A stretch of 13,780 bases of DNA from an uncultured Acinetobacter sp. Lineage in GTDB: Bacteria > Pseudomonadota > Gammaproteobacteria > Pseudomonadales > Moraxellaceae. Positions 7,603 to 13,780 of this stretch are shown here, in pieces (position 1 is the first letter of the stretch; every line of letters begins with the position of its first letter). The stretch covers positions 1-13,780 of the forward strand of contig CAAFWA010000237.1 of the NCBI GenBank assembly GCA_900766635.1. The letters run 5' to 3'. The notes under the pieces are model-generated. The model was not told the origin of the DNA, ran no database searches, and worked only from the letters and a program-made list of their open reading frames with translations. Made by a program: the position numbers and the translations under genes.

Positions 7603-9012
7603 ATGCATACTTCAACCACGAGCACGGCTGCTTTACAGCCTTGGACTGCCGAAGAATTGGCGCTTGCAACACAAGGCCATTGGCATGATCAGCAAGTACC
7701 TACAGGTGAAATTAAACGTATTTTAACGGACTCGCGTCACGCCGAAGCAGGGGATGCCTTTTTAGCACTCAAGGGCGAGCGTTTTGATGCACATGACTTT
7801 ATTGCACAAGTGGCCGAAAAAGGCTGTCAAATTGCGATTGTCAGTCAGCCTGTAGATGTAGATATTTGCCAATTGGTGGTGAGCGATACGCGCTTAGCAT
7901 TAGGTGCACTTGGTGCATATCGTCGTCAGCAAAATCCACAACTCAAAGTGATTGCACTGACAGGCAGTAGTGGTAAAACCACTACCAAAGAAATGCTGGG
8001 CAGTATTTTGTCACGTATCGCACCGACCTTAATTACACGTGGCAATCTCAATAATGATTTGGGTGTACCCATGATGTTGCTTGAGCTACGTCCTGAGCAT
8101 CAATATGCGGTGATGGAGTTGGGCGCAAGTCATCAAGGTGAAATTGACTACACATCCAATTTAGTACAGCCGCATGTGGCAGGTATTTTAAATATTGGGA
8201 CAGCGCATTTAGGTGAATTTGGTGGACGTGAGGGCATTTGCCGTGCGAAATCAGAAATTTATCGCCATCTTGCTCAAGACGGTACTGCGATTTTGCCAAG
8301 CGATGATGACTTTACCGACCAAATCAAAACGGCTGTGCATGGTCAAAAGCTTTTAAGTTTTGGTCAAGGTGGCGACATTTTTGCAAGCAATATTGATTTA
8401 AAGCCACAAGAGACCGTGTTTAGCCTACATACCCCGCAAGGTTCACGTACGCTCACTTTACCGTTTGCAGGCGAGCATAATGTAAACAATGCGTTAGCTG
8501 CAGTGGCCTTTGCCTTAGCCCTTGAGATTAGCCTTGAGGATATTGTCCAAGGTTTAGAGCAAGCCCAAGGTGCCAAAGGACGCTTAAACTTTATTCCACA
8601 TAAACATCATTTATTTATTGATGATACTTACAATGCCAATCCTACCTCTATGCGTGCAGCTGCTGAAGTGCTTGCTAAGCAAGAGGGCATTCGGGTGATG
8701 GTGATTGGCGATATTGGGGAACTTGGCGCATCTGCGGCCATTGAGCATTATAAGCTTGGCCGTGATTTAGTCTCAGTCAAAGGCATTAACTTTGTTGTGG
8801 CTGTGGGTGAATTTGCACCTGCCACCCAAGAGGGTGCCCGTAGTACCCAATATGGTAAAAAAATGCAGGCTTTCTTAACTCAAGAACAAGCCTTACCGTT
8901 ATTAATGAATCTAGTCGAAACACATCAAACGCAATCCATGAGTTTCCTGTTTAAAGGTTCTCGTTTTACCCATATGGAAACGTTGATGGCGCAATTGATG
9001 GAGAAACTCTAA
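7603..9012 (+). CDS. murF: UDP-MurNAc-tripeptide:D-alanyl-D-alanine ligase MurF
   Basis: Cytoplasmic ATP-dependent ligase that joins D-Ala-D-Ala to the UDP-MurNAc tripeptide, giving the pentapeptide used by MraY. The 469 residues compare with 452 in E. coli. The N-terminal substrate domain holds ILTDSRHAEAGDAFLA, the ATP loop is G121-S-S-G-K-T-T127, and NNDLGVPMMLLEL, ELGASHQGEI, GEHNVNNALAA and DDTYNANPTSM follow in the usual family order. A Shine-Dalgarno sequence, AGGAAA, lies a few nt before the ATG. The TAA is immediately followed by the mraY ATG with no spacer. The N-terminus carries an extra Thr/Ser-rich stretch (HTSTTSTAALQPW), which probably accounts for part of the extra length. No anomaly is seen in the catalytic motifs. 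Confidence 0.97.
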   Translation: MHTSTTSTAALQPWTAEELALATQGHWHDQQVPTGEIKRILTDSRHAEAGDAFLALKGERFDAHDFIAQVAEKGCQIAIVSQPVDVDICQLVVSDTRLALGALGAYRRQQNPQLKVIALTGSSGKTTTKEMLGSILSRIAPTLITRGNLNNDLGVPMMLLELRPEHQYAVMELGASHQGEIDYTSNLVQPHVAGILNIGTAHLGEFGGREGICRAKSEIYRHLAQDGTAILPSDDDFTDQIKTAVHGQKLLSFGQGGDIFASNIDLKPQETVFSLHTPQGSRTLTLPFAGEHNVNNALAAVAFALALEISLEDIVQGLEQAQGAKGRLNFIPHKHHLFIDDTYNANPTSMRAAAEVLAKQEGIRVMVIGDIGELGASAAIEHYKLGRDLVSVKGINFVVAVGEFAPATQEGARSTQYGKKMQAFLTQEQALPLLMNLVETHQTQSMSFLFKGSRFTHMETLMAQLMEKL

Positions 9013-10131
9013 ATGCTACTTTGGTTGTTTGAACACTTAGCGAGTTATCATGACTCGTTTGGTGTGGTGCGTTATTTAACGCTACGTGCTTTGCTCAGTG
9101 TCTTAACCGCTCTTGGGATTGGTTTAGCGCTTGGTCCTTACATGATTCGTAAGTTACAAGCCTTAAAATACGGTCAAGCAGTCAGTAGCTTTGCACCCGA
9201 AGGGCATGCGAAAAAAATGGGTACGCCAACCATGGGTGGCTTACTGATTTTACTCTCGATTGGTATTTCGACATTACTATGGGCTGATTTAAGCAATCCT
9301 TATGTATGGATTGTGCTTGCGGTGATGGTCATTTTTGGTGCTGTAGGTTGGGCCGACGATTGGATTAAAATTCGTTATAAAGACAATGCTGGCTTACCTG
9401 CACGCAAAAAATTCTTTTGGACATCAGTAGGTTCAATTGGTGCAGGTGTTGCGCTGTATTATATTGCAACCTTGCAACCGACTGCGGCTCAAACCGCTTC
9501 AATGCTCGATGTGTTAATTCCATTTTTTAAAGATATTTCCATTCCACTGTCGATTATTCCTTTAGGCATTGGTTTTATTATCTTTACTTATTTGGTGATT
9601 AACGGTGCATCGAATGCAGTAAACCTAACCGATGGTTTAGATGGCTTGGCCATTATGCCGATTGTGCTTGTTGCTGCCGGTTTAGGTGTATTTGCGTATT
9701 TGGCAGGTGACATTCGTTTTGCCAACTATTTACATATTCCGTATGTCAAATATTCATCTGAATTGGTGGTGATTTGTTCTGCGATGATCGGTGCTGGTTT
9801 AGCCTTTCTTTGGTATAACGCACATCCTGCACAAGTCTTTATGGGCGATGTCGGTGCCTTATCGCTTGGTGCGATGCTAGGTACCATTGCAGTCATGGTT
9901 CGTCAAGAAATCGTATTTGCAATTATGGGCGGTGTCTTTGTAGTAGAAGCGATTTCGGTATTTTTGCAAATTGGTTCACTACGTATGCGCAACAAACGTG
10001 TCTTCTTAATGGCACCTTTGCATCATCATTATGAGAAAAAAGGTTGGCGTGAAACCCAAGTAGTGATTCGTTTTTGGATTATTACAATTATGCTGGTAGT
10101 TTTAGGCTTAATGACCTTAAAATTACGTTAA
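9013..10131 (+). CDS. mraY: Phospho-MurNAc-pentapeptide translocase MraY
   Basis: Integral inner-membrane enzyme that transfers phospho-MurNAc-pentapeptide from UDP to undecaprenyl phosphate, making lipid I. The 372 residues align along their length with E. coli MraY (360) as remembered and are strongly hydrophobic, consistent with about ten membrane helices. Catalytic and Mg-binding features are D115-D116 in [14 protein letters not shown] (D207, D210), VFMGDVGA (D279) and the histidine cluster H337-H339 in [12 protein letters not shown]. The start is fixed by MLLWLFEHL and by direct abutment to the murF stop; translation is probably coupled because there is no room for an intergenic ribosome site. 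A stretch in the periplasmic region around residues 155-165 ([11 protein letters not shown]) looks longer than in E. coli. It is the last gene of the operon, and the terminator begins 16 nt later. Confidence 0.98.
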   Translation: MLLWLFEHLASYHDSFGVVRYLTLRALLSVLTALGIGLALGPYMIRKLQALKYGQAVSSFAPEGHAKKMGTPTMGGLLILLSIGISTLLWADLSNPYVWIVLAVMVIFGAVGWADDWIKIRYKDNAGLPARKKFFWTSVGSIGAGVALYYIATLQPTAAQTASMLDVLIPFFKDISIPLSIIPLGIGFIIFTYLVINGASNAVNLTDGLDGLAIMPIVLVAAGLGVFAYLAGDIRFANYLHIPYVKYSSELVVICSAMIGAGLAFLWYNAHPAQVFMGDVGALSLGAMLGTIAVMVRQEIVFAIMGGVFVVEAISVFLQIGSLRMRNKRVFLMAPLHHHYEKKGWRETQVVIRFWIITIMLVVLGLMTLKLR

Positions 10132-10147
10132 GCAAATCGTAACAGAG

Positions 10148-10172
10148 AAAGTCGGCATTTGCCGGCTTTTTT
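10148..10172 (+). terminator. Rho-independent terminator after mraY
   Basis: The stem AAGTCGGC (10149-10156) and GCCGGCTT (10161-10168) contains one T-G wobble and an ATTT loop, and ends in a run of six T (10167-10172). It closes the rsmH-mraY operon and sits only 6 bp before the rlmA ribosome site, so rlmA would need read-through or a promoter inside mraY. Confidence 0.85.
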
Positions 10173-10178
10173 GTTTTT

Positions 10179-10182
10179 GGAG
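10179..10182 (+). promoter_or_regulatory. Shine-Dalgarno site deciding the rlmA start
   Basis: GGAG is followed by tandem ATG codons at 10186 and 10189. Spacing is 3 nt to the first and 6 nt to the second, so the second fits better. An upstream TTG at 10159 lies inside the terminator hairpin and is rejected. Confidence 0.6.
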
Positions 10183-10188
10183 AAAATG

Positions 10189-10992
10189 ATGAACCTACTC
10201 ATGTGCCCTGTATGTCGGGAAAAATTGAGTCTTACAGAAAAAACATGGCACTGCGTAAATCGTCATAGTTATGACTTGGCCAAACAAGGCTATGTCAATT
10301 TACATGTAGTACAACACAAACACAGTAAAAACCCCGGTGATACACCTGAGTCTGTGCAAGCCCGCCGTGCCTTTTTAAGCGCAGGGCACTATGCACCTTT
10401 ACAACAAGCAGTCGTGAATAAGATTGCTGAATTGCGTATTGAAAATTTACTGGATATTGGTTGTGGTGAGGGTTACTACACCAATGCCATGCAAGCTGAA
10501 GTGTTACAGTGCGTGGGTGTCGATATTGCTAAAAATGCAGTACAAGTGGCAGCCAAACTCAATAAAGACATCACTTGGGTAGTCGGTACAGGCGCAACTT
10601 TACCTGTACTTGATGCTTCGATTGACTTATGTACCAGTTTATTTAGCCCAATTCCAAAGCAAGAAATTTTACGTGTTTTAAAAGACAAGGGTTATTTAAT
10701 GGTGGTCACGCCTGCAACTGAGCATTTATATGCGATGCGTGAAGCCTTGTTTGAAGAAGTCAAAGAGCACGATTCAGCGAAATTTGTCGAACAGCTTAAA
10801 GATGCTTTTGAATTAGTTGAAGATATTGTCATTGATGCACCTATGCAACTGAGTCAAACCGATTTAAAAAATTTAATCGCCATGACACCTTATGCCTATA
10901 AAGCTAAACCTGAACGTCGATTGGCTTTAGAGGCCAATGAAAGCTTTGATTTAGCTGCACAATTCCAAATTTATTTGTTTCAGAAGAAATAA
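10189..10992 (+). CDS. rlmA: 23S rRNA (guanine-745-N1)-methyltransferase RlmA(I)
   Basis: SAM-dependent enzyme that methylates N1 of G745 in helix 35 of 23S rRNA. The 267 residues compare with 269 in E. coli. An N-terminal zinc finger is formed by C6, C9, C22 and H26 (MCPVC ... CVNRH), followed by YDLAKQGYVNL, VQHKHSKNPGD and ARRAFLSAGHY, all strongly RlmA-like. The Rossmann SAM site is LLDIGCGEGYYT (D89-I-G-C-G-E-G). The tandem ATG at 10186 is an alternative start adding one Met. G745 (RlmA-I) is favoured over the Gram-positive G748 type (TlrB/RlmA-II) by the match to E. coli. It lies after the dcw operon terminator with no clear promoter of its own, and converges on mrcA with the stop codons 27 nt apart. 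Confidence 0.93.
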   Translation: MNLLMCPVCREKLSLTEKTWHCVNRHSYDLAKQGYVNLHVVQHKHSKNPGDTPESVQARRAFLSAGHYAPLQQAVVNKIAELRIENLLDIGCGEGYYTNAMQAEVLQCVGVDIAKNAVQVAAKLNKDITWVVGTGATLPVLDASIDLCTSLFSPIPKQEILRVLKDKGYLMVVTPATEHLYAMREALFEEVKEHDSAKFVEQLKDAFELVEDIVIDAPMQLSQTDLKNLIAMTPYAYKAKPERRLALEANESFDLAAQFQIYLFQKK

Positions 10993-11021
10993 AAAAATCC
11001 CGCAGTTGCGGGATTTTTTTT
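10991..11021. terminator. Shared bidirectional terminator between rlmA and mrcA
   Basis: A-tract plus TCCCGCA (10991-11004) pairs with TGCGGGA plus T-tract (11007-11021); the practical loop is AGTT. T-runs follow the hairpin on both strands, so it can end both convergent transcripts. Both stop codons (rlmA 10990-10992, mrcA 11020-11022) are built into the flanking A/T tracts. Confidence 0.9.
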
Positions 11022-13575
11022 ACTCTACTTCTCGAATTAAATCTTCTAGACGATCTTGCGCAGGCACAGGCGCAGGCGCTTCAGTTTTAGGTTGCATTGG
11101 TGGTGGCGCTTTACGGGTAGGTTGTAAAGGCACATCACTTGGTAAATCAGCAAAGTCATTTTCAACACTACGTTTTGGTGCAACTGGTACAGGACGATAC
11201 AATGGGCGTGCTAAAGGTGGTGCCCGATCTTTGACAGGTTCATCCACTTCAACACTTTGTACTTGCTGACGATCACGTGGTGCTTTAGCTTTAGGATCTA
11301 AACGTACCCAAGCCGATGGCGTGCCTTTTAGGGATTTCTCCATAAAATCACTCCAAATTGGTAAAGCCGCGACCCCACCATATTCACGACGACCTAAAGT
11401 CGTTGGTTGGTCAAAGCCGACCCATGTGATGGTGACTAACTTGCCATTAAAGCCTGCAAACCATGCATCTTTAGCATCATTGGTGGTGCCTGTTTTACCG
11501 CCTAAGTCATCACGACCAATTTTTAATGCTGCACGGCCAGTACCATGATTAATGACATCACGTAGGATATTGGCCATATCATAGGCTGAGCTTGATTTTA
11601 AAATCCGCTGTGCTTGACGGTATTGGCTCGTATCTATGGCAGCTTTCTTGGCCTCAACCACGGTGGCTTCAGAAGCAGCATTGGCTTCAGATGCCGCTTC
11701 CAAAAATGCAGCATCATCGGCTGAAATTTCTTTTTCTTGTGTTGTGGTCGGTGCTTCAGAGTCAATACAGCTAATACATGCATATTCAGGATTGGCTTTA
11801 TAAATGACTTTGCCATAGGCATCTTCAATACGCTCAATGAAGTAAGGCTGAATTCGATAGCCGCCATTGGCAAAAGTGGCATAGCCCGTCGCCATTTGCA
11901 CAGGTAAAACTTGTGGTGTACCTAAAGCAATGGTGTAGTTACGTGGAATTTGTTCTTCTTGTAAACCAAAATCCATAAATAACTGACGCGCACGCTCAAT
12001 ACCCACGGTTTGCAGTAAACGAACCGACACGGTATTTCGAGATAAATACAAAGCACGGCGCAGCGGGATCATTCCTAGATAGCGTCCATCGGAGTTACGA
12101 GGGCTCCATTTGCCAATCGTAATTGGCGCATCGCTGACCATACTGTGCGGTGTCATCCCACGTTCAAGCGCTAAGGCATAAACAAAAGGCTTAATGGTCG
12201 AGCCCGGTTGACGCCAACCTTGAAGCGCACGGTTAAACTTAGATTGATAAAAATTATAGCCACCCACGACCGCTTCTAAAGCACCGTTATTGGGATTTAA
12301 TGCAATGAGTTGACCTTGGACTTTAGGGATTTGCACCAAAGCCCAAGCTGTTTTTTCCGCATTTGGGCGTAAACGCACAATATCTTTGACTTTAACAATT
12401 TGTGAAGCACGACTTGGCGCACCGCCTACACTATTAGCATTGCGATAGGGACGTGCCCATGACATGCCTGACCATGGTACGGTCACGGTTGAACCATCTT
12501 GCATCAGGGCATCAAACGACTGACTGCCTACTTTAACCACTTGAGCAGGGTAAGTGTTGGCATAAGGAATGAAGTCGCTTAAAGGTTTATCGTGCGCTTC
12601 AGCACCACGCCAACCATGACGGCGATCGTAGTCTTCTAAACCCTCCATAACCGCTTGTTCGGCATAGGCCTGACGTTGACTATTAATCGTGGTATAGACT
12701 TTATAGCCTGAATCGACGGCTTGTTCACCAAATTTAGCCACCAACTCACTACGCACCATTTCCCCAATATACGGAAAACGGTTACTGATACTTCGATCAG
12801 GGGTATTTAGATTAATCGGTTCTGCAATCGCGGTTTGGTATTGGCTTTGATTAATATAGCCAAGTTGCAGCATACGCCCTAAAATCCAATTACGACGTTC
12901 TAACGCACGTTCAGGATTGGCAATTGGGTTATATTTTGAGGGTGCTTTGGGTAGCCCTGCAAGCATGGCCATTTGAGCAATCGACAGCTCAGATAAACTC
13001 TTATCGTAGTAAATACGCGCCGCTGCGGTAATACCGTAGGCATTTTTACCTAAGAAAATTTTATTGACGTATAAAGTTAAAATTTCTTCTTTTGTTAAGG
13101 TTTGCTCAATCTTACGTGCTAAAAAAACTTCGGTGAGTTTGCGTTTTAAAGTGCGTTCAGGGCTTAAGTAGTAGTTTTTGGCCACTTGCATGGTAATGGT
13201 CGAGCCACCTGTTTGCACATCCGAGCCGGTAATGCTCTCTGTCACTGCACGTCCTAGCCCTTTAAAACTAATACCACTATGTTCAAAAAAAGCAGAATCT
13301 TCGGCTGCTAAAAAAGCATGTACAAAAATTGGTGGAATTTGATTGTATTCCACAGGGACCGAAAGTTTGCCGCCATATTCAGCAATCAATTGATTATCCG
13401 AACTATATACTTGCAAAGGTTTTAACAGCGGCGCTTTTTTAAGCGTCGACATGTCGGGCAAAGATGGGGCAATATAGAGGTACATGCCATAAAAACCCAT
13501 AGGGATTGAGACTAAAATTATAATTATGCTCAAAAAAAATGGATGTACACGACCCGAACAAGATAGCTTTTTCAT
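11020..13575 (-). CDS. mrcA: Penicillin-binding protein 1a (bifunctional class A PBP)
   Basis: Also called ponA. It polymerises lipid II into glycan strands (GT51 domain) and cross-links them (transpeptidase) from the outer face of the inner membrane. The protein has 851 residues: a membrane anchor at about 13-34; GT51 motifs AEDSAFFEHSG (catalytic E92), GGSTITMQVAKN (123-134), RKLTEVFLARKIE and ILTLYVNKIFLG; then the transpeptidase motifs S459-T-I-K462, S512-R-N514 and K694-T-G696. Between SRN and KTG lies CISC (600-603), also seen as CPEC in E. coli PBP1a as I recall, then an Ala/Glu-rich insert of about 50 residues (605-655). The C-terminal 90 residues are a Pro/Arg-rich tail ending in acidic LEDLIREVE. 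The ATG is 165 nt from the divergent pilM start. No strong Shine-Dalgarno sequence is seen. M26 is an alternative start but would cut the membrane anchor. Confidence 0.97.
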   Translation of the reverse strand: MKKLSCSGRVHPFFLSIIIILVSIPMGFYGMYLYIAPSLPDMSTLKKAPLLKPLQVYSSDNQLIAEYGGKLSVPVEYNQIPPIFVHAFLAAEDSAFFEHSGISFKGLGRAVTESITGSDVQTGGSTITMQVAKNYYLSPERTLKRKLTEVFLARKIEQTLTKEEILTLYVNKIFLGKNAYGITAAARIYYDKSLSELSIAQMAMLAGLPKAPSKYNPIANPERALERRNWILGRMLQLGYINQSQYQTAIAEPINLNTPDRSISNRFPYIGEMVRSELVAKFGEQAVDSGYKVYTTINSQRQAYAEQAVMEGLEDYDRRHGWRGAEAHDKPLSDFIPYANTYPAQVVKVGSQSFDALMQDGSTVTVPWSGMSWARPYRNANSVGGAPSRASQIVKVKDIVRLRPNAEKTAWALVQIPKVQGQLIALNPNNGALEAVVGGYNFYQSKFNRALQGWRQPGSTIKPFVYALALERGMTPHSMVSDAPITIGKWSPRNSDGRYLGMIPLRRALYLSRNTVSVRLLQTVGIERARQLFMDFGLQEEQIPRNYTIALGTPQVLPVQMATGYATFANGGYRIQPYFIERIEDAYGKVIYKANPEYACISCIDSEAPTTTQEKEISADDAAFLEAASEANAASEATVVEAKKAAIDTSQYRQAQRILKSSSAYDMANILRDVINHGTGRAALKIGRDDLGGKTGTTNDAKDAWFAGFNGKLVTITWVGFDQPTTLGRREYGGVAALPIWSDFMEKSLKGTPSAWVRLDPKAKAPRDRQQVQSVEVDEPVKDRAPPLARPLYRPVPVAPKRSVENDFADLPSDVPLQPTRKAPPPMQPKTEAPAPVPAQDRLEDLIREVE

Positions 13576-13607
13576 AACAAGTAAGTTTTAATAAGAGCTA
13601 ATGGCAA

Positions 13608-13697
13608 ACTAATTGGTCGTCAGTATAGCCTTTACACTTGCGGATTGTTAGATGAGTTCGTCTATCTGTAGAAAATTATAGACCTAAACCAATTAGT
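13608..13697. repeat. Perfect 10-bp inverted repeat in the mrcA-pilM divergent region
   Basis: ACTAATTGGT (13608-13617) is the exact reverse complement of ACCAATTAGT (13688-13697), with centres 80 bp apart. Read along each divergent transcript the same word ACCAATTAGT appears, 4-5 nt after a TATA-like box (TATACT for mrcA, TATAGA for pilM), so both arms would cover the transcription start. A small dyad (AGATGA ... TCTATCT, 13650-13667) lies between them. A regulatory role is inferred. Confidence 0.5.
13622..13651 (-). promoter_or_regulatory. Candidate promoter of mrcA
   Basis: On the minus strand, CTAACA (13646-13651, 4/6 match to the -35) and TATACT (13622-13627, 5/6 match to the -10) are 18 bp apart. 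The start would be near 13615, about 40 nt before the mrcA ATG. A perfect TATAAT also occurs on this strand at 13675-13680 but without a usable -35. Confidence 0.45.
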
Positions 13698-13728
13698 GGG
13701 TTTTTATTTTTGGGGATAAAAAAATAAT

Positions 13729-13732
13729 AGGA
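13729..13732 (+). promoter_or_regulatory. Shine-Dalgarno site supporting the pilM GTG start
   Basis: AGGA ends 7 nt before the GTG at 13740. An in-frame TAG at 13728-13730 rules out any start further upstream except rare non-standard codons. Confidence 0.6.
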
Positions 13733-13739
13733 CTGTATT

Positions 13740-13780
13740 GTGCTTAGGTTATATCGTAAACCAAATAAGGGGTTAATAGG
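13740..13780 (+). CDS. pilM: Probable type IV pilus assembly protein PilM, first 13 codons only
   Basis: From the GTG the frame reads MLRLYRKPNKGLI and continues open to the right edge, with two bases of the next codon (GG, glycine). A short basic N-terminus followed by GLIG resembles what I remember of Acinetobacter PilM, the actin-like cytoplasmic protein that binds PilN and supports the PilMNOP alignment complex. The gene order agrees: pilMNOPQ lies divergent from the PBP1a gene in Pseudomonas and Acinetobacter. The AGGA Shine-Dalgarno sequence and the upstream in-frame stop support the start. Thirteen residues alone cannot prove the identity, so the call rests mainly on context. Confidence 0.7.
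   Translation, partial: MLRLYRKPNKGLI

Noticed and set aside
11006..11269. 87-codon plus-strand frame opposite the PBP1a tail
   Set aside because: Gly/Ser/Thr repeats mirror the Pro/Ala-rich codons of the PBP1a tail, and its start would lie within the terminator hairpin.
13686..13703. AAACC ... GGTTT hairpin before pilM as an attenuator
   Set aside because: A 5-bp AT-rich stem with an 8-nt loop is too weak, and the T stretch after it is interrupted.
1..13780. CRISPR array, mobile element, tRNA/rRNA genes or defence system
   Set aside because: No regularly spaced repeats, transposase or integrase motifs, tRNA-like folds or nuclease-type genes were seen; nearly all of the window is assigned to conserved housekeeping genes.

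Overview
The window looks like the chromosome of a gammaproteobacterium of the order Pseudomonadales, most probably Acinetobacter or a close relative. The base composition is AT-leaning and arginine is mostly CGT. The proteins read as clear homologues of Escherichia coli Sbp, RsmH, FtsI, MurE, MurF, MraY, RlmA and PBP1a. The dcw (division and cell wall) cluster is cut short after mraY, and a PBP1a gene diverges from what appears to be the start of pilM. The genus assignment rests on remembered gene order and protein style, not on a database search.

Layout. Positions 1-959 (minus) hold the N-terminal 319 codons of glutamyl-tRNA synthetase (gltX), which runs off the left edge. Upstream of it, 1085-1351 (minus) encodes an 88-residue protein of unknown function with a signal peptide; its terminator (1003-1034) abuts the gltX promoter. 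An AT-rich stretch of about 476 bp (1352-1827) then leads to a periplasmic sulfate-binding protein (sbp, plus), which ends at a strong terminator (2855-2881).

Positions 3002-10131 form a tight six-gene plus-strand operon: rsmH, ftsL, ftsI, murE, murF, mraY. Gaps between genes run from a 1-nt overlap to 9 nt. A promoter candidate lies at 2936-2964 and a terminator at 10148-10172. The operon covers septal peptidoglycan synthesis (FtsL, FtsI), the cytoplasmic steps that add meso-diaminopimelate and D-Ala-D-Ala to the UDP-MurNAc peptide (MurE, MurF), and lipid I formation (MraY). RsmH is a 16S rRNA methyltransferase that travels with this cluster. Neither mraZ nor murD/ftsW/murG is present at its usual place.

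After the operon comes rlmA (23S rRNA G745 methyltransferase, plus), which converges on mrcA/ponA (PBP1a, minus, 11020-13575) with only a shared hairpin terminator between them. The right edge carries the first 13 codons of a probable pilM (GTG start at 13740). The 164-bp mrcA-pilM divergent region contains a perfect 10-bp inverted repeat, with each arm just downstream of a TATA-like -10 box.

This is essentially a housekeeping region. I see no CRISPR array, transposon, prophage, tRNA, rRNA or defence system, and no convincing undescribed multigene system. The items most worth a second look are the inverted repeat between mrcA and pilM, the small secreted protein, the long sbp leader, and the split dcw cluster.
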